DNA of 64,000 nucleotides from Homarus americanus (GCF_018991925.1 NW_024725489.1:7299039-7363038), one strand, 5' to 3'; positions 9,680 through 19,945 are shown, numbered from the stretch's first letter. The notes: a model not told the origin generated them from the letters alone. A program made the numbers and translations.

Positions 9680-10700
9680 CCTACCCTTTACCTTTGATTG
9701 AAGATATAATAGACAGCATAGGCTGTGCCAAATTTTTCAGTACCGTGGACCTGTTGAAAGGATATTATCAAGTGGGACTCACGGATAGGGCAAAAATAAT
9801 CTCGGCATTTATAACTCCATTTGGTCTTTTTCAATATTTGGTTATGTTTGGTTTTTCTAATGCTCCGGCCACATTCCAGAGGGCCATCAACTACCTTATT
9901 CAGGACCTAGGTGGGACGTTCGCCTACCTGGATGACTTGGTGGTGGTGTTGGACAGCTGGGACGAACATCTGGTGCGTTTGGAGATACTGTTTGCACGAC
10001 TGCAAGAGACTGGATTCACCATAAACCTGGCTAAATCTGCTTTTGGCCGGGCCTCAGTGACTTACCTGGGACATATCGTTGGGCATGGTATGGTGAGACC
10101 CAAGGACGCAAACGTTAGAGCCATCTAGTCCTTCCCCACTCCAAGGACGAGGAAGGAACTCCTGCGCTTCCTGGGGATGTGCGGCTACTACCGTCGGTTC
10201 TGCAGTAACTACTCCAGCGTGGCCGGACCCCTCACAGACCTTACCAGTTCTGCGGTCCCTTACATCTGGAACCAGAGGTGCGACCAGTCTTTCCACTGCC
10301 TCAAAGCCTTCCTTGCCTCCAAGCCTGTAGTCCACTCCCCTGACTACACCTTGTCCTTCCATCTGCAAATCGACGCTAGCGGTGTCGGAGTTGGGGCTGT
10401 GCTCCTACAACCCGACCCAACCACTGATGTCCTTCACCCTGTGGCATACTACTCCGCCAAGTTGAAAAAACATCAGACCAACTTCTCGACCACCATAGAG
10501 GAGGCCCTGGCTCTGGTGTTGGCGGCAAAAGAAGTTTGATAAGTACCTCCAGTCTTGCCCACAAACAACCCTAGTCTTCACCGACCACTTAACCCACTCA
10601 CGTTCATCCAGCAGATTGCAGACTCCTTATCCCGAGCTCTAGTGGAAATGCGGCTACTCTCCGGGCTGGTGAATGCCTCCCTTCGCGCCCGCGCTACGGG
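9680..10700 (+). pseudogene. Gypsy-1 reverse transcriptase and RNase H (broken)
   Basis: RT resumes at YPLPLIEDIIDSIG. It shows FSTVDLLKGYYQVGL, ITPFGLFQYLVM, FSNAPATFQR and the YLDD active site (~9931-9942), but has lost the N-terminal fingers replaced by the LTR fragment. A TAG stop at ~10126 breaks the frame before RFLGMCGYYRRFC. The RNase H part has LQIDASGVGVGAVLLQP (~10366-10416) and EEALALVLA (~10498-10524), then a frameshift and a deletion that joins LTFIQ directly to IADSLSRA (~10600-10640). The gene is inactive. Confidence 0.82.
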
Positions 10701-10705
10701 AGGTC

Positions 10706-10717
10706 TTTGGAGGGGTG
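10706..10717 (+). other. Gypsy-1 polypurine tract
   Basis: The purine-rich TTTGGAGGGGTG immediately precedes the 3' LTR, the position of the plus-strand primer. Gypsy-2 has TTTGGAGGGGGGG at the same place. Confidence 0.65.
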
Positions 10718-11322
10718 TGTTACGAACCCCTCCACCCAGCACTACGAACCACGCCATCTGGCCAATGTGATCTACCTACCCAGCACCACGAGCAACGCCA
10801 TCTAGGGACGAAACACGAGTATGACTCGTCTTAGTTACCACTCCGGGGTTTCCCTTCTCCATATCCTGGTTGTTGCGTCACCTCCTCAAAGTCTTCTTTG
10901 TCAGCTCCAATTCGAGGAGAGAGGACTTGGCTCTGGGAAGTGACCACAGGATCATCTATCCTCTAAACCTACGGGCAGTGACTACCTACCGTCTTCTACA
11001 CTACTCAGCCTTACTCGTCAGCCATCTCAGCTCCTCACTTAAGTACTTGTATCTTGTATTGCCTCCCCCACGTCCACTTGCTTCAAAATTGTTTATGTTG
11101 TATTAATATGTATATACTGTTAATGTTTAGGTTAAGTTTGGTTAAGGGTAATTTATAAGCTGAATATTTTGTTAAGGGATTTATGGTACTTTATTATACA
11201 CAACAAAAACTCGCATCCTTTGTCTACCCTTTTATAGTCCGATTGTCTTTGTTTTGTTTTTTTGTTACCTGTTGGGATCTGGGTAGACGTATAACTATAT
11301 TCTAAATCCCCAACTCGTAACA
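10718..11322 (+). repeat. Gypsy-1 3' LTR
   Basis: A 605-bp copy of the 5' LTR, lacking about 25 bp near its start. The two LTRs of this element are visibly more different from each other than those of Gypsy-2, so it is either older or recombinant. Confidence 0.92.
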
Positions 11323-11323
11323 C

Positions 11324-11755
11324 GTGCAACAGATCAAGAATCACCTCAGAAAGACTAGCAAGCTCCACATCAAAAAGAGCTTCCTTCACGCATTCAACGC
11401 TGGTTCCCAATCAGCCAAATGGTACCTGGCGGCCACAAAAGGGGAACCACCTTTCGCTGACAAGAAAACTCCAAGACAAACCCAAGTCAGCCTTCATAGA
11501 CTACGACTAGGGTACAAGTGCTCCTGGCAGATGATCGGAAATGACGTCATGGAATGCACCTACAGTCAGGAGCCAGCAGCCAACCCACTTGAACACTATC
11601 TCCTCGACTGCGAAGTCACACAAAGCCTCCGAAACAGAACTCAAATCTCCCAAGAAACACACGCAACACTAGCGGCCACTCTAACCCGAAAGGCCCATAC
11701 AGACCACATTCACCACCTACTCCGGGTCATCACACGATACCCACCACCCAGATAG
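11324..11755 (+). pseudogene. LINE-B ORF2 C-terminal fragment (after RNase H)
   Basis: A 143-codon frame aligned with the end of LINE-B ORF2 on the minus strand near 38375-38760: QQIKNHLRKT, SQSAKWYLAA, HRLRLGYKCSWQM, then CTYSQEPAANPLEHYLLDC, a Cys/His pattern (CX~12HX4C) typical of the C-terminal tail of I- and jockey-group LINEs. The frame ends with a normal stop. RT and RNase H domains are absent from this copy. Confidence 0.8.
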
Positions 11756-11973
11756 CTTAGAAAGTATCCTCTGCCAGCAAGTGCTGACCCCGGTTCGGGG
11801 GGCGCGCCACTCCGAAACTGACCACGTCCAAGAGTTGGGGTTGGTGGTAAGCGTCCACTGATCCGGGGTCCGCTCACACTTGCAACCTGCAGTATCCTTC
11901 CAATCTGCAGGTGGGACCACCTCCAATCCCAATCCGGTCTGGCTGCTCCTGGAGCTCCAGCCGGAACCACCAA

Positions 11974-12018
11974 ACGGGCCGCCTATAGGCAAAGGCCCGT
12001 GTCGGACTACGGTCCGAC
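11974..12018 (+). ncRNA. conserved stem-loops in LINE-B 3'UTR
   Basis: Two adjacent foldable segments lie just before the CAA tail. The first has arms ACGGGCC (11974-11980) and GGCCCGT (11994-12000) enclosing the small hairpin GCCTATAGGC. The second is a perfect 7-bp stem GTCGGAC / GTCCGAC (12001-12018) with loop TACG. Both are identical in the other LINE-B copy. Hairpins before a simple tail are known recognition signals for LINE reverse transcriptases in some clades; that role here is inferred. Confidence 0.6.
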
Positions 12019-12042
12019 AATCTCAACAACAACAACAACAAC

Positions 12043-12362
12043 CGTGGGGCACCGCTGATTGGCCAATCCAGGACGTAGACGCACGGGTAGTAGTCAAAAT
12101 TTGGGGAGCCCAAATATTTGTTTTTCAGAAGTTGGAATGTTTCGTACAATCTGAGATGGTAATTACACCGTCACTATGTTGAGTAAGTACAATCACTAGG
12201 ATTGAGTGTCCTATCACAACGAAGTTGCAGACTGCTCAAACATGCAGCAAAAGAGGCAAGTCTTCACAGCTCCGGGTCCAGCAGTCATAGTTGTAGTTGA
12301 ATTTTGGTGTCTATTTTGCTGAATCTTCGTAGTTTCGTGAGTTGTGATTATGAGGATCACTA
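12043..12362. other. non-coding stretch
   Basis: No protein motif or repeat recognised between the LINE-B tail and RepX copy A. Confidence 0.5.
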
Positions 12363-13730
12363 CTGCCACCATTTATGAGGGCCTCTGTGTGCCAGTAACA
12401 ATTCCTTTTACTCTCATACTTATTACCATTGGTAGCGTGACGAAAGGAGGCTCGTGGGTAGATGTAATGATAGTATCAAGCAATAGGGAAGAAATAACGA
12501 TAAATACTGTAGGTAAATAATAGACCCAATATACAAATACAAAATTTATTTAAACATTAATATGAAATTAGGAGAAAGAATTTATTTGTACGAACAGACG
12601 AAATCTAGTACTAGGCCCTCAGGCTCAACATACTCACACCGCTACTGGGTGGACATACTCAATAACACTTCCAACCCTACTGGGTGGATATACTCAATAA
12701 CACACAACTCTTATAGTCACTTAGCACCATAAAGACCAGGGCAACTGCCACTACCACCTTCAGTCGTCAGGAGTGATACTCAAGCAACAGCCATGGGGTC
12801 CAGCCACCATGGAGTACTTTCCGACGAACTCTGGAGATCCCAGTGGATTAATCCCACCACACAAATAGCCCTACTGAGTTAGAATCTCATCCACCAATGA
12901 TGGGGGCTGGTAGTGGTGTGTGGCTTGGTGATCCGGGGTCACCTCGCAGGCCGAGCGTTAGGGCCAGACGAGCCAGCTATGGGGGCTATAGGTAGTCTGA
13001 AGTGTCTGACGGCCGGGTCTCACGAAGGTAACTGATCCTACTGGACCTCGGACATCTCCCCAGACATAGTGGATACAACATCCACGCTACAGACACGGCC
13101 TAGGCTGCGTTAGGGACCTGTATGGGTGAAGGGACGGGCACTCACTAACGGTGACAACAACATCACGTTTCAGGGGACGTTAAAGACGTAAATATGACTT
13201 CACTCAGAGCATATCAACTACGTTACTGTAACACTTGCACAATTAACTATTAATTAGGTCAAATCACTTAAAGAAGGGCGAATTACAACGCAGAGTGGAA
13301 TGGCATACCTGTATGGGTGAAGGGACGGGCACTCACTAACGGTAGAGATGCCCGCGGCGCCCTCACTCAAAATAGGCCAGGGAGTCCACCTACTTCTATT
13401 CCGATGAATTAATTTACTGTACACTCTGACGTTGAAACTGAGACTATAAACTCAGTTTCATTCCCTACTATTATCTTCACTAACAATGCTCTGACTCAGC
13501 TATCAAAAGCAAAATTAAATTGATTACAAAGGGTTGGATGGCAACAGGTCCCAACATACAGCGTCGGCTACGAAATCCGTGGATTATATTCAAAGCTCCC
13601 TACAAACAAAGACGGGGGAAACAGAGAAAACGGGGGACGTTTCCACTGGGGGACTCAGAAGGTTTTGTGGACGTTTGAGCGTAATATGAATCCTTAAGGT
13701 TTTCAGGTTAGCCGGCATCACGATCATGAC
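12363..13730 (-). mobile_element. RepX copy A: ~1.4-kb dispersed non-coding repeat
   Basis: One of three copies (others 28568-30074 and 44988-46293). Shared landmarks include ccattggtagcgtgacg near the left end, actgggtggacatactcaa blocks, cgtttcaggggacgtt, and gagcgtaatatgaatcctta near the right end. No copy has an open frame. A 37-bp direct repeat (13116-13152 and 13307-13343) is kept in all copies. Read on the minus strand it begins TGTCATGATCG and ends close to TGGTGGCAG, which resembles a leucine-tRNA primer-binding site, so a long LTR is the best guess. The class is unproven. Confidence 0.65.
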
Positions 13731-13738
13731 ATGATTGG

Positions 13739-16078
13739 GTAGTCTGTTTGCGTTGCTTTACGTGTTTTGCTATGTCTGTTCTTGTTATTGTGAGTCCCAG
13801 AATTTTGCCTTCGTTAGAGTATTGTATAGGTACGTTGTTGACTGTGATTGGTGCAGGGTTTATTTTGGCAATGTGTATTGTCATTAGTTTGTGTATTGGT
13901 TTGAATTTTCCACTTTTTTTCATATTCGTTGATTTGCTCGATGACTTGGGCTGTTTTCCGTGCCATCATCTGTTTGCCCTTGCCTGGATGTCGGATGATT
14001 TGGGTGACGTCATCAGCATAAGCTACGTATTCTCCATGTGTAGGAGGTGGCATGTCCGCCGTATATATTGTGTAGAGTGTGGGCAAGAGGTTACTTCCCT
14101 GTGGTACTCCGCTGTATAAGTTGATGCTTGGGCCTATGTGGTTAACTATGATAATTTTGGCCTCTCTATTGTCGAGGAAGTTACAAAGAAAGGCAGTAAA
14201 GTTGTTGGGAAGTTCTTGGGTGGTAATTTTGTATTTGAGCCCTAGGTGCCAGACCTTGTCGAATGCTTTTGCTACGTCCCTTAATACTACGTTACATTGC
14301 TCCTTGTTGTGCATTGCGTTTGCTATGTTTTCGTAAATTAGGGCTAAGGCTGTATGGGTTCCTCTATGTTTTCTAAATCCGTGCTGTCTGGGGTTGTACT
14401 TCTCTTCAAATTCGAGGTGTGTTCTCAGTCGGTGGTTAATTATTTTTTCTAGGACTTTTCCCGGTGTTTCTAGAAGAGAGATTGGTCTGTAATTTGATAC
14501 TTGGATTGGAGATTTACCTGGTTTTGGTATAAGTCTGATTCTTGCTGTTTTAAATTTCCTTGGGAAGTAGCCAGAGGCAAGTGCTGCATTAAAAATGTTT
14601 CTGAGTTGGAGTATCATGTTGATTGGTAGATGCTGGAGTGTGGGTTTGTTTATTTTACTGATGCCCGGGGCCTTGTTCTTGAAACTGTTTATTGTTTTGT
14701 GAATTTCCTCTGCAGTGATTGGTTTGATCAGTGTGGAAAGATCGTCGAGAGCGTTTATGTCTATGCTGGGACTTGGTTGCCAGATGTGGGTTGTGTGTGT
14801 CATGTGATTGGTTACTTGTTGCTCGGTGTTCATACAGAAGTTCAGGTTGTCTTCCTGGCTTATTTGAAATATTTTGCTCCAATATTTCCTGAATTCAGGT
14901 TCTTGTTCTTTGGGTTCAGTTAATTTGATTTGGTTGCTATTTAAAATGTAGTTTGATTCGTTGCTGGAGATTCCCATTAGGTTTTTAATTTTTCGCCAGA
15001 ATTCTTTCGGGTTGTGGTAAATTGCTTCTGTGTCTGCTATTAATTTCTCCCAGTTATTCACGTATGCTTCTTTGGACATGTTTCTTAGTTGTTCGTGTAT
15101 GGTGTAATATTGTATTCTGTATTCTGGCGTCCATCCTTGTTCTATGATTAGTTTGAATAAATTACTGAATTGTGTCTGTAGAATTCTAGATAGATGTGAG
15201 TATTGGGGGTGTGGTAATGTGCGGTGAGTGGTCGTGGGTATGTGGTGTTCCGTTGCTTGGATCACGTTTCCGTACCATATCTCCAGTGTGTTGTCTATTT
15301 GGGAAGTGTGTTTGTTGCTTAGTTGGGTTATTTGGTGGTTGCTTAACTCCTTTTGGAATTCCTCCCAGTTGGACCGGCTGTAGCTGTATCTCATCCTGGC
15401 AGGGATCTGTATTGGCGACGTGGAGAGTGTGGCTACGATAGGGAGATGGTCACTGGTGGTTATTGGGCCGGGTTCCATTTGCAGGTTAAGATGGTGATGC
15501 TGGTTTGTTAGTACTATGTCTGGATGTCCGATTTGGCCTGCTCTGATGTATGTGGGGAATTCCGGGCCAAGGTGTATTGCGTTGCCGTGACTCAGTAATG
15601 TGTTTAAAATCTTGCCCACGGCGTTGTTGTCCTGGTGTCCCAAGACGCGATGTCGTGCATTTAAATCACCCAAGAAATATGCTGGTATGTTTCTTCTCAG
15701 GAGTTTGAGCATGTGTGCTAGTGGGAATATGGGTCTTCTCGGAGGGAGGTAACAGGTGCCGATTATAATAGGTCCTGTTGGGCAGTTAATTTCGATCGCC
15801 AGAAAGTTGTCTTGAAATGAGTCGTGTATCTTGTGTTGTATGTTTCGTTTGATGGCTTTGGCAATTCCATCATGTTGTGTGTCTTGATTGTTTTTTTGGT
15901 AGACTGTGTAGTTAAATAGTTTTATTTTTTCTGAGTTTTTCTTACCATGCGAATTTATGAGAATAATATCTGGGTTTATGTTCCGGTATGTGTTATATAA
16001 TTCGCTTGCTCTCTGTGGGATCCATGCTAAGACATTATGTTGGATTATTTTAAGCTTATTTATTATGAAGGCTGGTGC
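13739..16078 (-). pseudogene. LINE-A ORF2: AP endonuclease and reverse transcriptase (frameshifted, 3'-truncated)
   Basis: The frame opens near 16078, upstream of the first long-frame Met at 15712: KIIQHNVLAW, DIILINSHG and the stretch PRRPIFPLAHM are in frame. Endonuclease motifs include FLGDLNARHRVLG (catalytic DxNxxH, ~15655) and TTSDHLPIVA (SDH, ~15465-15440). RT shows SNYRPISLLETPGKVLE, NPRQHGFRKHRGTHTAL, DVAKAFDKVWH, SGVPQGSNLLPTLYTIY and the YADD box (~14005). The frame breaks in an A/T-rich run near 13915, continues in another frame (NVPIQYSNEGKILGLTIT) and stops at the RepX junction. ORF2 nicks the target and copies the RNA; this copy is defective. Confidence 0.85.
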
Positions 16079-16316
16079 CTAGAGCTGGTTTGCGCCATTT
16101 TTGCTGACCGGTGCTCCCCTGACACCCTCCTGTCCAGGCCCAGGCGGATCTTTTTATATGTTGTCTGATCAACTCTCTCTATTCTGTTGTGTCTTGTGAG
16201 TATTCTTCCCTTCTTGATTAGTGTTTCAATATGTGTGTCATCTAGGTTTTTGTTTGAGTATGTGTATTTAATCTTGCCTTGCCTTATTTCTGCCAATAGT
16301 CGACTCCTATCACTTT
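16063..16316 (-). pseudogene. LINE-A ORF1 C-terminal fragment (copy 1)
   Basis: Encodes SRLLAEIRQGKIKYTYS, HIETLIKKGRILTRHNRIE and TYKKIRLGL, which align with the C-terminal part of ORF1 in LINE-A copies 2 and 3. The frame continues into the 5' end of the adjoining opposite-strand element, but that part is not ORF1. ORF1 of this group is an RNA-binding gag-like protein. Confidence 0.75.
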
Positions 16317-16489
16317 CATTCGCCAGCCAGCCTTCGCCGTGAACGGACCTCTCTTCTGACCCTTCACTGCTAAAGCCTGCCTGCCTGTCTCTAACCGTTG
16401 ACGACCCGAACGAAAACAACCACCTCACCACCATTACTCACACACCCGGGAGGCTCGTTCCAGACAACGCCCTTTCTGTGCCTCCCCAC

Positions 16490-16512
16490 TGATCAGGGGT
16501 GACTCCTGATCA
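16490..16512 (+). repeat. LINE-A 5'UTR inverted repeat
   Basis: TGATCAGG and CCTGATCA flank a 7-base loop. The same structure occurs in copy 3 (about 19285-19307) and, inverted, in copy 4 (about 37853-37876). Confidence 0.7.
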
Positions 16513-17069
16513 GAGGCGGCCCTGATTGGGTACTCTGCAACGGCTTCTTGCAGCGGACTTGGGCTGCGATCCCACTGGTGTTACTTGCACCAGTGGCTGC
16601 TTTTCTTTGATCTTCCTTCTTCTTCGCTCTGGCCTGGAGACCTGCACCCTAGAGGTGTATTCGTCCTTGGGTCCCCCCTGTAACTGTTCACCTCCACTGT
16701 AGGAGATTGTGAACACGAAAGGGGGTAGGAGCAGAACCCATCCCTCCGCCGAGCCTTCCTGGGAAACCGTGATCGTGCGGGTCCACCTAGGAAGGGGGTC
16801 GCAATCCTTAATCCACCCCCCCCCCCTGAATAGGTACACTTTAAGCTCACGCCTATAAGTGAGCACTCACCAACAATAGGGAAATAGGTTCCCCTAATGG
16901 GGCTTCTGGGTGAGTGACACAGGAACCACTCCACGACCACTCGACCAGCAAGTGGCGGTGGGTAGTGCTGTAATTCCTGTGTTTAGGTTGCTCGCCCGGA
17001 ATAGCTAGGGTGCCTGTAACTTCCGTAAAACCACAACAAGACTGATGCCACGGAGAACGACCAAAGCAA

Positions 17070-18684
17070 ATGACTAGGACAACTGGAAACAGGATACGGG
17101 TATGCTCCCTCCAGGGGGGCGTATCCGAAAAACGCAAGGAGGAACTGGGCATACTACTATGTGCCCAGCTAAACATCAAATTCGCCGCCTTGATCGAAAC
17201 AAAGGACTCCTTCATAGTCCTGTGCCTGGAAGAAAAGGATGTAGACAATATGCTCTCTGCCGATTCAACAAAGAAATTAAAAGAACGGGGATTTGAAACA
17301 GTAATACCACCACAACTACGTGCAAAAAAATCCGTAGTAATTAAAAGGGTAGACAAAAATATACTGAAAGAAACACCAAGCTACATTGCAAACAATATAG
17401 AAGAGAAGAACCCATGGGCCAGAGTTGAGAAGGTGGTGCTGATGCCTGGTGCTCCCACCATGATGAAGGTCAGGTTTGGAGAGATCTCCATGGCACAAAA
17501 AGCCCTCGAGAATGGCCTCTGTATCTCCCACTACCATCTGTCAAAACAACAAATTGAGCAGGAGGAATTTTACGCAATAACACCGTGTTGGAACTGCTAT
17601 AAATATAATTATCTAGCAATAAACTGTCTCCAAAAAGATAAGAAGTTCTGCTCCGAATGTGCAGCAGAGAGCCACACATTCAGAGAATGTAGCAATAAAG
17701 ATAACCCCAAATGCCTGAACTGCAATGGGGACCACCGAACACTAGCAGCACGCTGTCCCATAAGGAAAGAAATAATTAGGAATCTGAGAGAAAAAGAAAA
17801 GACAAATAAGAAGATAGAAACAGACCCTAACAAGACATATGCAGCAATTGCAAAGCTGCAAGATACCACCTCCAAGGTTCTGAAGAAAGCGAAAGAAAAC
17901 CCCCTCATGCAACCTACATACCTTAATCTGAGCGAAGGATTACCATTCACAATTCTAACCATTATCATTCGTGCACACATCAACAACATCGCAAAACCAG
18001 GAACCTTTGGAAAAACGATCAGGGAAATGTTTGCTGCAAACAATCTGCCGGAGGTGAAATTCCCAGACGACGCCCCCTCAACAGAAATATTTAAAATTGT
18101 CACCGAGAGTAGCCTGGGAATAACCAAACCACAGGAGCACATAACCAAACTAGGCACAGAAGAAAACGTCATGGAAATAGACCCTATCACCCAAGCAGTC
18201 ACACCACACCGCAAATCATCAGATTCCACAACTCAGCAAACAGAGAAACCACAACCTGCAAAAGCTGACCCAACCAAAGCGAAATCAAGAAAAGAATCCC
18301 ACTCTGGCCATCGTGCCCCCCCCATTTTCACCAAGCGATGTGCAGCCAGCAGACCTAGGCAATGAGATCGGCATCCGCTTCTACTCAGTCAACACACCAC
18401 CTACAATAACAAATGATAGACTTCTGCAGGAAATCAAGGAAGGCACAGTCAAATTCACCTACGAAGATGATAGGGTAGAATAATCCTACATAGACCAGTT
18501 GATAAATGCAGGACTTATAAACACCAAATACAATAAAATTGAAAGAGTAGATATAACTAAGTTTAAGAAAATCAGAACGGGATTGAAGGAGGAAAGGAGT
18601 AGACACTCGCCAGGAGATACACGAGCCAGCAAACACCCTACACCAAGTTCTCGGGATCCACGACTACTCAAAACAAATCAGTAA
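17070..18684 (+). pseudogene. LINE-A copy 2 ORF1, gag-like zinc-knuckle protein (frameshifted)
   Basis: A 431-codon frame from 17070 to 18365. N-terminal half: RIRVCSLQGG and ETKDSFIVLCLEEKDVD. Middle: three CCHC-like knuckles, CWNCYKYNYLAINC (the expected His is replaced, so probably defective), CSECAAESHTFREC (intact) and CLNCNGDHRTLAARC. Then a conserved helical part (AHINNIAKPGTFGKTIREMF). A run of C near 18320 shifts the frame; the true C-terminus continues as LGNEIGIRFYS to about 18480, meets a stop, and resumes with INTKYNKIERVDITKFKKIR up to about 18600. ORF1 binds element RNA and DNA in the retrotransposition particle. Confidence 0.8.
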
Positions 18685-19290
18685 AGATAATTCAACACAA
18701 CGTCCTTGCCTGGACTCTGACGAGGAAAACAGAACTTACTAACATATACAGCACAATAGACCCAGACATCATCCTTATCAACGCACATGGTCGGAAAAAC
18801 AGTGACAAAATCAAGATCTTTAACTACCATGTACATCAAATGAACATCCACGACGAACCACATGACGGAATAGCAATAGCTATAAAACGCAACATACAAT
18901 ACAAAATCATTGACAACTTTCAAAGTAACTTTCTTGCAGCCGAAATAAATACAACAAGAGGCCCAATAACTATTGGAACTTCATATCTAACATTCAGAAG
19001 GCCAATATTCCCTACAGGGGACATCTTAAAACTAATGAGGCAAAACAATCCAGCATACTTCATAGGAGACCTTAATGCTAAACACACAACCTTAGGACAC
19101 AATATTAGAAACCCAGGAGGAAAAATCCTCCATGCTTTCATCGAACACGGGACAATAACACACCTCGGGCCCGACTTTGCAACTTACGCATCAGCCGGTA
19201 ACTCTGGGAAACCAGACATTGTTTTAACCATTAGGCATCACCATCTAAACGTACATCTAAAAGCTGGACCCACAACAACCAGTGATCATC
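18672..19290 (+). pseudogene. LINE-A copy 2 ORF2, endonuclease fragment
   Basis: Reads IIQHNVLAWTLTRKTE, DPDIILINAHG, HDGIAIAIKRNIQ, YFIGDLNAKHTTLGH (DxNxxH) and ends in TTTSDH at the junction with copy 3. The apurinic-type endonuclease is nearly complete; RT is absent. By eye it is only about two-thirds identical to copy 1 at protein level, so copies 1 and 2 are different subfamilies. Confidence 0.8.
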
Positions 19291-19945
19291 AGGGGTGACT
19301 CCTGATCAGAGGCGGCCCAGATTGGGTGCTCTGCGACGGTTTCCTGTAGCGGACGCACCTGTGGCTATTCCTCCTTTATTCTTCCTTCTATTTCGCTCTG
19401 GCCTGGGGACCTGCATCCTAGAGGTGTATTCGTCCTTGGGTCCTCCCTGTAAATGTTCACCTCCCACCCAGGAGTTTGTGAACACGAAAGGGAGAAGGAG
19501 CAGAACCATCCCTCCGCCGAGCCTTCCTGGGAAACCGTGATCGTGCGGGTCCACCCGGGAAGGGGGTCGCATATCCTGTATCCCCCCCCCCAAGTAGGTA
19601 CACTAGGGCTCACGCCTATAAGTGAGCAGATTGGATAGACACTAGGGAAGTAGGCTTCCCTGACGGGGCTCTGGGAGAGATACACGGGAACCACCTTTCG
19701 ACCATTCGACCGACAAAAGGCGGTGGGAGGTGTTGTAATTCCTGTGGTAGGCTAACTCACCCAGACTAGGTAGGCTACCTATCGAATTTCAAAAGGTGGC
19801 TTGTCCACCTTGCCCCCTCTACAATGAGGGCACATAGGGTAAGGATACGCTCCCTTGATGGGGATGTAACCGAACAGCAGAATAGCTCACTAGCCGAACT
19901 GCTCGGTGCAAAACTACTAATAAAGATCACGAGCCTTATTACAAC

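Larger units (their letters stand above)
4992..11322 (+). mobile_element. Gypsy-1: Gmr1-like Ty3/gypsy LTR retrotransposon (degenerate)
   Basis: Bounded by LTRs that start TGTTACGAAC and end CTCGTAACA. Internal order is PBS, tandem-repeat leader, gag, zinc knuckle, protease, integrase, an intruding LTR fragment, reverse transcriptase, RNase H, polypurine tract. Integrase before RT is the arrangement of the Gmr1-like group; ordinary Ty3/gypsy elements have integrase last. Several frameshifts, an in-frame stop and deletions make it non-functional. The 4 bp before the 5' LTR (gcta) do not match those after the 3' LTR (cgtg). The left flank is not LINE-B while the right flank is, so the ends may come from recombination between two copies. 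Confidence 0.88.
11323..12042 (+). mobile_element. LINE-B 3' end (I-group LINE) with (CAA)n tail
   Basis: The last ~145 codons of ORF2 plus a ~290-bp 3'UTR, ending in five to six CAA repeats (12024-12042). It matches, inverted, the 3' end of the longer LINE-B copy at 38065-38760. The 5' side is cut off exactly at the Gypsy-1 3' LTR, within the codons for VQQIK. Confidence 0.82.
13731..16316 (-). mobile_element. LINE-A copy 1 (minus), truncated at both ends
   Basis: Contains the end of ORF1, a nearly complete endonuclease and most of RT. It is cut at its 3' side by RepX copy A at 13730/13731. At 16316/16317 it meets, head to head, the 5' end of LINE-A copy 2. Loss of the 3' end is unusual for LINEs, which normally lose 5' sequence, and points to later deletion or recombination. 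Confidence 0.82.
16317..19287 (+). mobile_element. LINE-A copy 2 (plus), 5' complete, 3' truncated
   Basis: Starts at cattcgccagccagcc, the same point at which LINE-A copy 4 (inverted, 38047) starts, so this is probably the true 5' end. It holds a ~750-bp 5'UTR, ORF1 and the endonuclease part of ORF2. It ends at 19287 where the SDH endonuclease motif runs into the 5'UTR of copy 3 through a shared TGATCA. Confidence 0.82.

Noticed and set aside
13731..19287. Twin-priming (5' inversion) of a single LINE-A insertion
   Set aside because: The two arms overlap in content and are by eye only about two-thirds identical in protein, so they come from different subfamilies.
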